From NCBI RefSeq assembly GCF_047730075.1, contig NZ_CP159831.1, positions 1,612,001 to 1,676,000 of the forward strand: a stretch of DNA of 64,000 nucleotides, written 5' to 3'. The stretch comes from Njordibacter sp905182035. Lineage in GTDB: Bacteria; Pseudomonadota; Gammaproteobacteria; Pseudomonadales; Balneatricaceae. Under the pieces are notes generated by a model. That model made no database searches, had not been told where the DNA came from, and saw nothing but the letters and a program-made list of their open reading frames with translations. This document shows positions 1 through 7,670 of this stretch, piece after piece (position 1 is the stretch's first letter; the number at the start of each line of letters is the position of its first letter). The position numbers and the translations under genes were made by a program.

Positions 1-333
1 TGGTGGTATTTCTGTGTACCAAAAATGAATAATATCTGTGTACGACATCCTAAGCACTCGTGAATTTATAAGCATGATTGAAGGTAAGTCTAGTCCATTT
101 TTTGGTAATTGATAGGCCCCAAAGATTAAATAATATGGTGCGCCAAAAGGACAGCCCTATCTATCCAAAACAATAGCTTTTTTAAGGTTAAAATTGCTCT
201 ACTCTAGGCCCCATTAAGGCTATAATCACCCACATATTGATTGATTATTTTAGTTGCAGTCACACTCTAATGGAGTGTCTAAGTGACATCAATCCCCTAC
301 CCTAAGTGCCACTAAGTACCACTAAGTACCACT
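1..333. other. Left-edge region without a recognised gene
   Basis: No convincing coding region is seen here. It holds two copies of the 9-mer TCTGTGTAC (11-19 and 35-43), an AT-rich stretch, a TATAAT-like box near 220-230 and a small stem ACACTC/GAGTGT near 271-287. Its right end is a degenerate 10-bp tandem repeat that runs into the azlC start codon. It probably carries the azlC promoter, but no clean -35/-10 pair was found. Confidence 0.4.
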
Positions 334-1158
334 ATGTCAAACGTTATACCTAACTTAACCCCTCAACCAAGTGTCACATCAGCGTCTAACAGTAGCGAGT
401 TCCTGCAGGGTGCCAAAGCCACTATCCCTATGATTATTGGCGCTATTCCTTTTGGCATTATCTTTGGTACTTTGGCAGAATCCAGCGGCTTGTCCATCTG
501 GGGCGCTATGGCCATGTCGTTATTTGTATACGCTGGTTCATCGCAGTTTATTGCTTTGGGATTGCTGGCTACTGGTGTAGGCCCTATTATCATCATCGCC
601 ACAACATTGGTGGTGAACTTACGTCATTTACTCTATGCCACAGCCTTGGTGGATAAAATAAGTCACTTGTCTCATGGGTGGCGAGCCCTGCTGGCTTTTG
701 GTTTAACAGACGAATCGTTTGCTGTTGTTAATGGCCGCTATTTAGGCCACACAGATACAGCCCGTGCCCATTGGTTCTTTTTGGGATCTATTGTGGCCAT
801 GTATAGCAACTGGCAGTTATGTACTTGGCTGGGCATTGGTTTGGGTGAACTGTTTCCAGACATGACCAACTGGGGTTTAGACTTTGCTATGTCGGTGACT
901 TTTTTAGGTATTGTCATTCCTTATCTACGTAATAAACCCATGTGGTTAGCCGTGATAAGTGCTGCTACCTTTGCTATGATCCTGCGTGACCTACCCCATC
1001 AGCTCGGTTTAGTGATCGCTGCACTATCTGGTGTTTGTATCGGCTACGCTAGCCAACAAATTGAACTCAGGATAAAACCTGCAAAAGTAGCGAGCACGGC
1101 GACTAATACCGAGAGTACCAAAACCACGAATACCAAAACAGGGAGCACCAAACCATGA
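334..1158 (+). CDS. azlC: AzlC family branched-chain amino acid exporter, large subunit
   Basis: Inner-membrane permease that, with AzlD, exports branched-chain amino acids and analogues. The 274-residue protein has the AzlC core: a segment rich in Gly/Ile-Pro at residues 30-50 (IPFGIIFG), the motif YAGSSQF near 67-73 and VVNLRHLLYA near 93-102, with about seven hydrophobic segments. The next gene is the small subunit azlD and overlaps this one by 4 bases (ATGA), typical of translational coupling. The start ATG lacks a clear Shine-Dalgarno and lies inside a 10-bp tandem repeat, so the start is somewhat uncertain. The last 25 residues are a Thr/Lys/Ser tail made by 15-bp in-frame repeats and are unlikely to be part of the transporter fold. 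Confidence 0.93.
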   Translation: MSNVIPNLTPQPSVTSASNSSEFLQGAKATIPMIIGAIPFGIIFGTLAESSGLSIWGAMAMSLFVYAGSSQFIALGLLATGVGPIIIIATTLVVNLRHLLYATALVDKISHLSHGWRALLAFGLTDESFAVVNGRYLGHTDTARAHWFFLGSIVAMYSNWQLCTWLGIGLGELFPDMTNWGLDFAMSVTFLGIVIPYLRNKPMWLAVISAATFAMILRDLPHQLGLVIAALSGVCIGYASQQIELRIKPAKVASTATNTESTKTTNTKTGSTKP

Positions 1159-1472
1159 ATGAAACCATGATGATTGCAGGCATGGCCCTTGTTACATTTT
1201 CTGTGCGTTATGTGATGTTTGCCATGGCTGGTCGTATTCGTTTTCCACTGTGGTTTAAGCAGGCCTTAACTTATGTACCACCTGTGGTGCTAAGTGCCAT
1301 TATTGCACCACTTATTCTGATGCCAGAAGGATACTTAGACATAAGTTTAGCTAACCCTTATTTTTGGGCAGCGGTAGTAGCGGCAAGCGTTGGCTTTTGG
1401 CGACAACACTTGCTAACAACCATTTTGGTGGGTCTGGTGAGCTTCGTATTAATTAAATGGATGATGAGCTGA
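1155..1472 (+). CDS. azlD: AzlD family branched-chain amino acid exporter, small subunit
   Basis: Small membrane partner of AzlC. The protein has 105 residues, the usual size for the family, with about four hydrophobic helices and the family motif of a Pro-rich turn after helix two (YVPPVVLSAI, residues 41-50). It overlaps azlC by 4 bases at the start and shares TGATG with the next gene at its end, so azlC, azlD and the dehydrogenase gene look like one transcript. The function rests on family and gene pairing; the exact exported substrate cannot be read from sequence. Confidence 0.92.
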   Translation: MNETMMIAGMALVTFSVRYVMFAMAGRIRFPLWFKQALTYVPPVVLSAIIAPLILMPEGYLDISLANPYFWAAVVAASVGFWRQHLLTTILVGLVSFVLIKWMMS

Positions 1473-2404
1473 TGACAACCTGTGCTTTATTTACCTCGTA
1501 TGAATCTACAGAACCCTGGTTACTAGAATTTAATCGTCAGTTTCCCCATCTAAATGTGCAAGATTGGCAACACATTGCTGATCCACAACAAGTGAAATAC
1601 GGCATTGTTTGGAAACCTACAGAAGCCTTCTTCAAACGCTTCCCTAACTTAAACACCATGTTTAATATGGGCGCCGGTGTGGATGCAATCCTAAATAACC
1701 CTGCAGTGCCTAAACATATTGATATCTACCGTATTGAAGACGGTGGTATGGCCGCCCAGATGAACCAGTATTTTAGCTATTTTTTGCTGCACTATTTCCG
1801 CGACATGGATCTTTACCAACAGCAGCAACCCCAAAAGCAATGGCGAGTTCAGCCCTTTAGGTCGGCATCTAGTTTTAGTGTAGGTATATTAGGTTTGGGG
1901 CAACTCGGGGCTCAACTGGCCCAACACCTTCAAAGTTTTGGCTTTGATATCACTGGTTGGAGTCGCAGCAAAAAGCAGTTAGACGGCGTGACAAGTTATA
2001 CAGGTGCTGAAGAGCTTAAGCCTTTTCTTAAACGTACCGATGCGCTCTGCTGTTTGCTTCCTCTTACACCAGACACCCAAGGCATTTTAAATCACCAAAA
2101 CATGAGTCAACTACCTAAGGGCGCAGTAGTGATTAATGCCGGCCGAGGCAAACATTTGGTAGTGGATGATTTACTAAAATTACTTGATGAAAACCACTTG
2201 CGTGGGGCAGTGCTAGATGTGTTCGAGCAAGAGCCCCTGCCAGCAGAACATAAACTTTGGCAACACCCTAAAGTGATGATGACTCCCCACAGTTCCGCTC
2301 AATCTGAATATGCGCCTTGTGTAAAGAAAATTGGCAACATCCTGCAGGCTATTGCTGATAGCAAAACCCCAAGTGGGCTAGTAGATCGTAATAGGGGCTA
2401 CTAA
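1472..2404 (+). CDS. ghrA: GhrA-like glyoxylate/hydroxypyruvate reductase (2-hydroxyacid dehydrogenase)
   Basis: NAD(P)H-dependent D-2-hydroxyacid dehydrogenase of the GhrA subgroup, expected to reduce glyoxylate and hydroxypyruvate in the cytoplasm. The sequence shows the Rossmann motif GILGLGQLGAQLAQ near residues 139-152, the substrate-binding Arg segment INAGRGKHLV near 222-231, a catalytic Glu in the DVFEQEPLP segment, and the His of MTPHSSA near the end. I place the start at ATG 1472, overlapping the azlD stop as TGATG; an in-frame ATG at 1457 would add five residues. Length is 310 residues, close to E. coli GhrA at about 312. Its place behind azlCD is unusual for a reductase of this kind and its substrate is inferred from family only. 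Confidence 0.85.
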   Translation: MTTCALFTSYESTEPWLLEFNRQFPHLNVQDWQHIADPQQVKYGIVWKPTEAFFKRFPNLNTMFNMGAGVDAILNNPAVPKHIDIYRIEDGGMAAQMNQYFSYFLLHYFRDMDLYQQQQPQKQWRVQPFRSASSFSVGILGLGQLGAQLAQHLQSFGFDITGWSRSKKQLDGVTSYTGAEELKPFLKRTDALCCLLPLTPDTQGILNHQNMSQLPKGAVVINAGRGKHLVVDDLLKLLDENHLRGAVLDVFEQEPLPAEHKLWQHPKVMMTPHSSAQSEYAPCVKKIGNILQAIADSKTPSGLVDRNRGY

Positions 2405-2406
2405 AT

Positions 2407-3447
2407 ATGAGCACAAAGCCTATGCCATCGAATGAATTGAAGCCTCGTCTAGACCACCGCTTTAGCGTAGCACCTATGATCGACGTAACAGACCGGCATT
2501 ATCGCTACTTAGCTCGTTTATTAAGCCAACACGCCTTATTGTACACAGAGATGATCACAACGGGAGCTATTCTTAATGGCGACCAAGACTACCTATTGAG
2601 TTATACAGACCAAGAGCACCCACTAGCTTTGCAGTTAGGTGGCAGTAATGTTGGTCAATTGGCTCAGTGTGCACGCATTGGCGAAAGCTATGGCTACGAT
2701 GAAATTAACCTCAACGTAGGCTGCCCAAGTGATAAGGTGCAAAATAACATGATAGGCGCTTGCCTCATGGGCCACCCAAAACTCGTCACAGAGTGTATGC
2801 AGGCTATGATTGAAGCGGTAACCATTCCCGTTACCATCAAACACCGTATTGGTATTGATGATATAGATAATTATGATGTATTGGCTGAGTTTGTAGAGCA
2901 GGTGAGCGGCAGTGGTTGTGATACCTTTATTGTGCATGCCCGCAATGCCATTCTGAAGGGTTTATCACCTAAACAAAATCGAGAGATTCCACCGCTACAA
3001 TATGACAAGGTGTATCGTTTAAAAGCCGACTTTCCTGATTTAGAAATCATCATCAATGGCGGTATCAATAACCTGGCCGATTGTCATCAGCACTTAACTC
3101 AGGTGGATGGCGTTATGTTAGGCCGTGCTGCCAATCACAACAGCGCCCTACTCACCCAAGTAGACCAACAGTTCTTTGGTTGCAACCTGCCTATGCCAGA
3201 GCGTCACCAAGCAGCCCTTACTTACTTTGCCTATATGCAACAACAACATGAAAAAGGCACCTCCTTACACCACATGAGTGGGCATATTATGGGCCTTTTT
3301 CAAGGAATACCTGGTGCCCGTGCCCTGCGGCGCCATATTAGTGATAATATCCATGGCAGCAACGCCAACATACAAGTGATGTACGATGCGCTAACCCTAA
3401 TTCAAACAGTGCCAACACCAATAACAGAGACAACAAATCAGCAATGA
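2407..3447 (+). CDS. dusA: tRNA-dihydrouridine(20/20a) synthase DusA
   Basis: FMN-dependent enzyme that reduces uridine to dihydrouridine in the tRNA D-loop. The TIM-barrel domain begins with the FMN-binding VAPMIDVTDRH (residues 21-31), carries NLNVGCPS with Cys106, and GACL with Cys119, the likely catalytic Cys of the family. The IKHRIGID and INGGI segments bind FMN phosphate. The length of 346 residues fits DusA rather than DusB or DusC. The stop overlaps the tal start by 4 bases (ATGA), so both are probably cotranslated. Confidence 0.95.
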   Translation: MSTKPMPSNELKPRLDHRFSVAPMIDVTDRHYRYLARLLSQHALLYTEMITTGAILNGDQDYLLSYTDQEHPLALQLGGSNVGQLAQCARIGESYGYDEINLNVGCPSDKVQNNMIGACLMGHPKLVTECMQAMIEAVTIPVTIKHRIGIDDIDNYDVLAEFVEQVSGSGCDTFIVHARNAILKGLSPKQNREIPPLQYDKVYRLKADFPDLEIIINGGINNLADCHQHLTQVDGVMLGRAANHNSALLTQVDQQFFGCNLPMPERHQAALTYFAYMQQQHEKGTSLHHMSGHIMGLFQGIPGARALRRHISDNIHGSNANIQVMYDALTLIQTVPTPITETTNQQ

Positions 3448-4388
3448 ACAAACTGCAACAACTTAAAACCATGACCACAGTCGTAGCTGATACAGGCGAT
3501 TTAGAAGCTATCAAACAATACCAGCCACAAGATGCCACCACTAATCCATCTTTGGTGTTAAAAGCGGCACAAATGCCTCAGTATGCTCACCTATTAACGA
3601 AAGCTAAGCAATGGGCAGCTGCACAAGGTGGCGATAGCCAAGTGCAGATGGATAACACCTGTGATTACCTAGCCGTAGCCATTGGTAAGGAAATCCTCAG
3701 CGCTGTGCCTGGCCGCATTTCCACAGAAGTAGATTCTCGTTTGTCTTTCGACACAGATGCTACCGTTGCCCGTGCGCTCAAGATTATTGGCCTATACCAT
3801 CAACAAGGTGTGAGCAAAGACCGTGTATTAATTAAGATTGCATCTACATGGGAAGGCATTCAAGCAGGCAAGGAGCTTGAAGAGCAAGGTATCAACTGCA
3901 ACCTAACGCTATTATTTAGTTTTGCCCAAGCCATTGCCTGCGCAGAAGCAGGTGTTTACCTAATCTCGCCATTTGTAGGCCGCATTATGGATTGGCACAA
4001 AGCCACAATGAAGGTGGAAGGTTTTTCTCCTGCAGAAGATCCTGGTGTAATTTCAGTAAGTAAAATTTACCACTACTACAAGCAGCACGGTTACAAAACT
4101 GTGGTAATGGGCGCTAGTTTCAGAAACACACAAGAAATTGAGCAATTAGCCGGATGTGATCGTTTGACTATTAGCCCTGCGCTAATGCAAGACTTAGCGG
4201 ACGATACGGATGAACTGGTTCAACAACTAGACAGCAAAAAAGTATTAGAAACACAACCTAAGTTGAGCCTTAACCAAGGGGATTTCCGCTGGATGCATAA
4301 TGAAGATGCCATGGCGACTGAGAAGTTAGCGGAAGGTATTCGTAATTTTACCCGAGATCAAGAAAAGTTAGAGGCTCTGTTAGGTTAG
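3444..4388 (+). CDS. tal: Transaldolase
   Basis: Pentose phosphate enzyme moving a dihydroxyacetone unit from sedoheptulose 7-phosphate to glyceraldehyde 3-phosphate. The 314-residue protein is a TalB-type (class I, about 317 residues) enzyme. The Schiff-base Lys is Lys131 in VLIKIASTWEG; the signature DATTNPSL lies at 29-36 and ISPFVGRI follows near 170. It overlaps dusA by 4 bases. The reading frame ends inside three copies of the pentamer TTAGG (4380-4394) and only 6 bases separate it from the convergent STAS gene; no terminator was found between them. Confidence 0.96.
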   Translation: MNKLQQLKTMTTVVADTGDLEAIKQYQPQDATTNPSLVLKAAQMPQYAHLLTKAKQWAAAQGGDSQVQMDNTCDYLAVAIGKEILSAVPGRISTEVDSRLSFDTDATVARALKIIGLYHQQGVSKDRVLIKIASTWEGIQAGKELEEQGINCNLTLLFSFAQAIACAEAGVYLISPFVGRIMDWHKATMKVEGFSPAEDPGVISVSKIYHYYKQHGYKTVVMGASFRNTQEIEQLAGCDRLTISPALMQDLADDTDELVQQLDSKKVLETQPKLSLNQGDFRWMHNEDAMATEKLAEGIRNFTRDQEKLEALLG

Positions 4389-4394
4389 GTTAGG

Positions 4395-4886
4395 TTAAAT
4401 CACACAATGAGACTCTAGTACATCTACCAAGTTTTTAAACTCTTGGTGGTTTTTTTGGTTCATGCCCATCAAGGTTCGGTGGGCTTCTAGTACTTTTTGC
4501 TGCACCGTAAGGTCAGAAAAGTCACCCTGTACCAACTCTTGCATCGGTTCTACATGCTCATTTAAGTGTTTGACCAATACAAACACTTTATCAAAACCCA
4601 TACTCAGTAACACACGGGTTACATTGTCATTAATGGACACTACAGTGGGCACAAAACCCATTTTTTTCTTCATGCGGATGGACATTTTAGCTAACATGCC
4701 AAGAGTTGTGGAATCAATACCTTCTGTTTCTGTTAAATCAATGAGAATAGTCTTAAAGTGGCGACTATTAAAGATGTTATCGAGGTATTGATCCAAAGCT
4801 GGGCAAAGGGTTAGTCTGACGTCACCCAAAAATTTGATCACGTGGGTACCATCCTGATCAGCTACAATGATTCGCCCTTTAAGCAT
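4395..4886 (-). CDS. STAS-domain anti-sigma factor antagonist (RssC-like)
   Basis: Anti-sigma factor antagonist, homologous to the STAS protein beside the PP2C regulator RssB in Pseudomonas (PA2797 by memory of gene order). The STAS domain fills about residues 1-110; the phospho-acceptor is probably Ser59 in GIDSTTLG, matching the DS motif of SpoIIAA-like proteins. About 50 helical residues follow. I choose ATG 4886, which has GGAG six bases upstream; a GTG at 4898 would add four residues. The start overlaps the end of the phosphatase gene by 8 bases, so the phosphatase and its presumed substrate are cotranslated. The partner anti-sigma kinase is not in this window. Confidence 0.82.
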   Translation of the reverse strand: MLKGRIIVADQDGTHVIKFLGDVRLTLCPALDQYLDNIFNSRHFKTILIDLTETEGIDSTTLGMLAKMSIRMKKKMGFVPTVVSINDNVTRVLLSMGFDKVFVLVKHLNEHVEPMQELVQGDFSDLTVQQKVLEAHRTLMGMNQKNHQEFKNLVDVLESHCVI

Positions 4887-6072
4887 GGGCTTCTCCACAA
4901 ATACTCAATAAAGCAATATCATCAGGAACAGCATCAATGTCATTGATATTTAAAGCGTCTACTAAGCCCTCTAACCGACTGTTACTTTGTTGCAAAATTT
5001 TGCGTAATTGTTCTTCTTTGTCTGCAATTTGATCACAAGGCAGTATTTCAAAAATGCCGTCAGAGCTTAACAACAACTTAAACTCTGGTTCTAGTTGCTG
5101 TGTGAGGTCCGTGTACTCAGCATCGTCAAACAACCCCACAGGTAACCCACTACCTAAACCAGGTAGATATTGTACCTCATCATTTTGTGATAGCAGTGGC
5201 ATGGGTAGGTGGCCACCCACACAATAAGTGAGAATGTGACTGTTTCGGTCCAACATACCCATGAATACAGTCATGTGTTTATCAATATCAAAATCAAGTA
5301 ATTCACTGTTTATTTGAGCCACAACTGCAGCCGGCGAAATCACGTTATTGGCATCAGATTCAAGAAATTCGCGAGTAAGGCGATTGGTAATGTTCTTAAG
5401 TAAAACAGATAAGAATGCAGAAGATGCTCCATGGCCAGACACATCCGCCAGATAAAACAAAACACAATCTTCATCCAAACGAATATGGTCGATAAAGTCG
5501 CCACTCAAATAGAGGGAGGACTTCATGTACCGATGCATACTCAACCCGTTAATACTGCACTCTTCAGGCGGCATCATACGTTGTTGAATTAAGCGTCCAG
5601 CAATCTGATCTTGTTGCAATTCAGCAAGGTTTTTATTCACTTGCCGATAAACAGTTTCTAATTCTTGGCGGTACTGTAAATTTTCATAAAATAACGCAGA
5701 GCGTTTCACATGACGCAATACGCTCTGGTCTAATTCAGGCATGGAATCTAGCGGCAAATTAAATACATCAGTTACGCCCAAACGCAGCATGTTGGTGATG
5801 TTTTCTGCAGCATCGATTTGGGTGAGTACGATAAGAGGAACTTCGGCACACTTTTCCAGCATATCTTGCAATAACGCTGTTAAAGTCGGTTCGTTTGGAT
5901 GATATTGAAAGAGAACCAAATTCACCACTGCATTAGTAAGAAAGTCCAACGCGTGCAGCGGATCGTTAGTGGCAGTCACGTGGAAACTACGTGCTGCATA
6001 ATGTTGGGTAATTTTATGTTTAAGGTCGAGATCGCTAGCAACGATCAGGATCTGACTGACGTCAGGTTCCAT
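4879..6072 (-). CDS. RssB-like response regulator with PP2C phosphatase domain and degenerate receiver
   Basis: Orthologue in context and architecture of the Pseudomonas RssB response regulator (receiver plus PP2C Ser/Thr phosphatase), expected to dephosphorylate the STAS protein encoded next. The receiver fold spans about residues 7-125, but the phospho-acceptor Asp position is Gln56 (NLVLFQYH), the usual Lys before Pro is Leu106 (FNLPL), and the acidic pair after the first strand reads A-S-D (12-14). A coiled linker (about 130-165) leads to PP2C, whose metal-binding motifs look intact: SGDF (190-193), ADVSGHG (209-215), GGHLP (286-290), SSDGI (336-340) and a late DDIALL. So the output looks active while the input looks unable to accept phosphate. 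There is no C-terminal HATPase domain, unlike HsbR. Confidence 0.85.
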   Translation of the reverse strand: MEPDVSQILIVASDLDLKHKITQHYAARSFHVTATNDPLHALDFLTNAVVNLVLFQYHPNEPTLTALLQDMLEKCAEVPLIVLTQIDAAENITNMLRLGVTDVFNLPLDSMPELDQSVLRHVKRSALFYENLQYRQELETVYRQVNKNLAELQQDQIAGRLIQQRMMPPEECSINGLSMHRYMKSSLYLSGDFIDHIRLDEDCVLFYLADVSGHGASSAFLSVLLKNITNRLTREFLESDANNVISPAAVVAQINSELLDFDIDKHMTVFMGMLDRNSHILTYCVGGHLPMPLLSQNDEVQYLPGLGSGLPVGLFDDAEYTDLTQQLEPEFKLLLSSDGIFEILPCDQIADKEEQLRKILQQSNSRLEGLVDALNINDIDAVPDDIALLSICGEAHA

Positions 6073-6166
6073 AGTAAAACTTACTCCAGACCCATTAATG
6101 GGGGTCTAATATCGCAACAATATGCTCTTTAAGGCCTGCTGACAAGTAGGACCTTAGTCTCAGGCA

Positions 6167-6889
6167 TTAAAAATCATCAAAACCGTCATCATCACTTGGA
6201 ATACCGTCTTTTATTAAGTGTTCTCGACGTTGTAAATAGGCCTCACGAATGAAGATATAGGGGTCTCCACTAACGAGCGAGTCAAAATCACCAAGCTGGC
6301 GCCTGAGGTCTACGACTTGTAAAGCAGATATATATAATCGGTCAGCTGCTGGATTATAGCGGTCTATTGGGTTTGGACTTGGATTAATTATTATGGCACC
6401 CGTATCCCTTAGCGTACTGGGGCCAAGGAAAGGCAAAACAACATAGGGGCCAGGGCTAACGCCCCAGAAGCCCAAAGTTTGACCAAAATCTTCAGATTCT
6501 TGGTAAATACCTAGGTCAGACGCTACATCAATAATGCCACCCAAACCTAGGGTCGTGTTAATCACCAAACGGCCAAGATCTTTGGCAGCTTTTAAAGGCT
6601 TAAACTGTAACGTGTGGTTCAAAAAATTGCCCACTTCACTTAAGTTAGAGAAAAAGTTACCTATGCCCTTTTCCAAACTGTCTGGTGTCACGCTTGCGTA
6701 TACATTAACCACAGGCATCAAAAGCTTTTTGTCCACCACGTTGTTAAATGCATGGACCTTACGGTTAAGGTTTTGAAATGGATCCCTAGGATCTGACTGA
6801 GTCTCAATGGACGCGCCATTGGGAACGCTTGAACATGCTGTTAACAATACTAAACTAAGTATTAAGCCAATTTTAAGACGCCCTAACAT
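6167..6889 (-). CDS. mlaA: MlaA (VacJ) outer-membrane phospholipid-trafficking lipoprotein
   Basis: Outer-membrane lipoprotein of the Mla pathway, which removes mislocalised phospholipids from the outer leaflet and passes them to MlaC. A lipoprotein signal peptide ends in LLTAC with Cys19 as the lipidated residue. The family motif DPFQNLNRKVHAFN follows at about 35-48, then GLGGIIDVA and PYVVLPFLGPSTLRD. The size of 240 residues is normal. The other mla genes are not nearby; in Pseudomonas mlaA also stands alone beside the RssB-like genes. Confidence 0.94.
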   Translation of the reverse strand: MLGRLKIGLILSLVLLTACSSVPNGASIETQSDPRDPFQNLNRKVHAFNNVVDKKLLMPVVNVYASVTPDSLEKGIGNFFSNLSEVGNFLNHTLQFKPLKAAKDLGRLVINTTLGLGGIIDVASDLGIYQESEDFGQTLGFWGVSPGPYVVLPFLGPSTLRDTGAIIINPSPNPIDRYNPAADRLYISALQVVDLRRQLGDFDSLVSGDPYIFIREAYLQRREHLIKDGIPSDDDGFDDF

Positions 6890-6926
6890 GTGCTTTTTCC
6901 TTGTTCTCTTATAATCTTTGTTTGTG

Positions 6927-7670
6927 TTACCACGCCATTACCTGCTTAATAAAGGGTATGGTGATACGTCGCTTTTCGTGCCATGAGGCTGAATCTAACA
7001 AATCTAAAACTGCCAACAAGTTTGCCAACCCCCTAGGGCTGCGTGAAAAAATATAGGCTACTTGCTCGTTGGTTAGCTGTAAACCCTTTTGTTTGGCTTT
7101 AGCCTGTAACAATTGACCACTAGCCACCTCATCTAAAGCGCTCAGTTGAAAAACATTGGCTAACTGCAAGCGTGAACGCAAATCGTTAAGTGGGCAGTCT
7201 ATCGCCCTTGGGTTAGATACAGCAGACATAACAAGGCGACTACCCTGTTGCATTAACTTGTTATAGACATGAAACCAAGCATGAGCCCAGTCACTATCAG
7301 CAAGCAAACAGTCTATGTCGTCAACACAGATCAAACCATTTTTTTCTAGGCCTACCAAACATTCATCAGCTTGATAGGTAGGTATTTTCACTAGCTCACT
7401 ACAGCTAATATATACCGCTTCCTGGCCCATTTCTTGAGCTTGAAGTACACACCCTTGTAGTAAATGGCTTTTACCCACGCCTTGAGCACCAAACACGTAC
7501 ACGCTATCGGCCTGTTCATTAAGCAGCAGTTGATCGACAGTTTGAGCCAATGCAGGTGCGCCATTAAAACAAAAATTACTCAGCTGTTGCTGAGCATTTA
7601 AAGTCACACCTAATGTAAGTTGGCTAGAACCAAGTTGCTGAGGCGTATCTTTTACAGCATTTGACGTCAT
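6927..7670 (-). CDS. hda: DnaA regulatory inactivator Hda
   Basis: AAA+ protein that, bound to the DNA-loaded sliding clamp, promotes hydrolysis of DnaA-ATP and so limits re-initiation of replication. The clamp-binding motif QLTLGV is at residues 17-22; Walker A is GAQGVGKS (61-68), Walker B ICVDDID near 113-119, and sensor/Arg-finger residues lie in LRSRL. The 247-residue length is slightly above E. coli Hda because of a longer N-terminus. The start overlaps the stop of the upstream permease gene by 4 bases (ATGA), the same pairing as in many gammaproteobacteria. Confidence 0.93.
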   Translation of the reverse strand: MTSNAVKDTPQQLGSSQLTLGVTLNAQQQLSNFCFNGAPALAQTVDQLLLNEQADSVYVFGAQGVGKSHLLQGCVLQAQEMGQEAVYISCSELVKIPTYQADECLVGLEKNGLICVDDIDCLLADSDWAHAWFHVYNKLMQQGSRLVMSAVSNPRAIDCPLNDLRSRLQLANVFQLSALDEVASGQLLQAKAKQKGLQLTNEQVAYIFSRSPRGLANLLAVLDLLDSASWHEKRRITIPFIKQVMAW

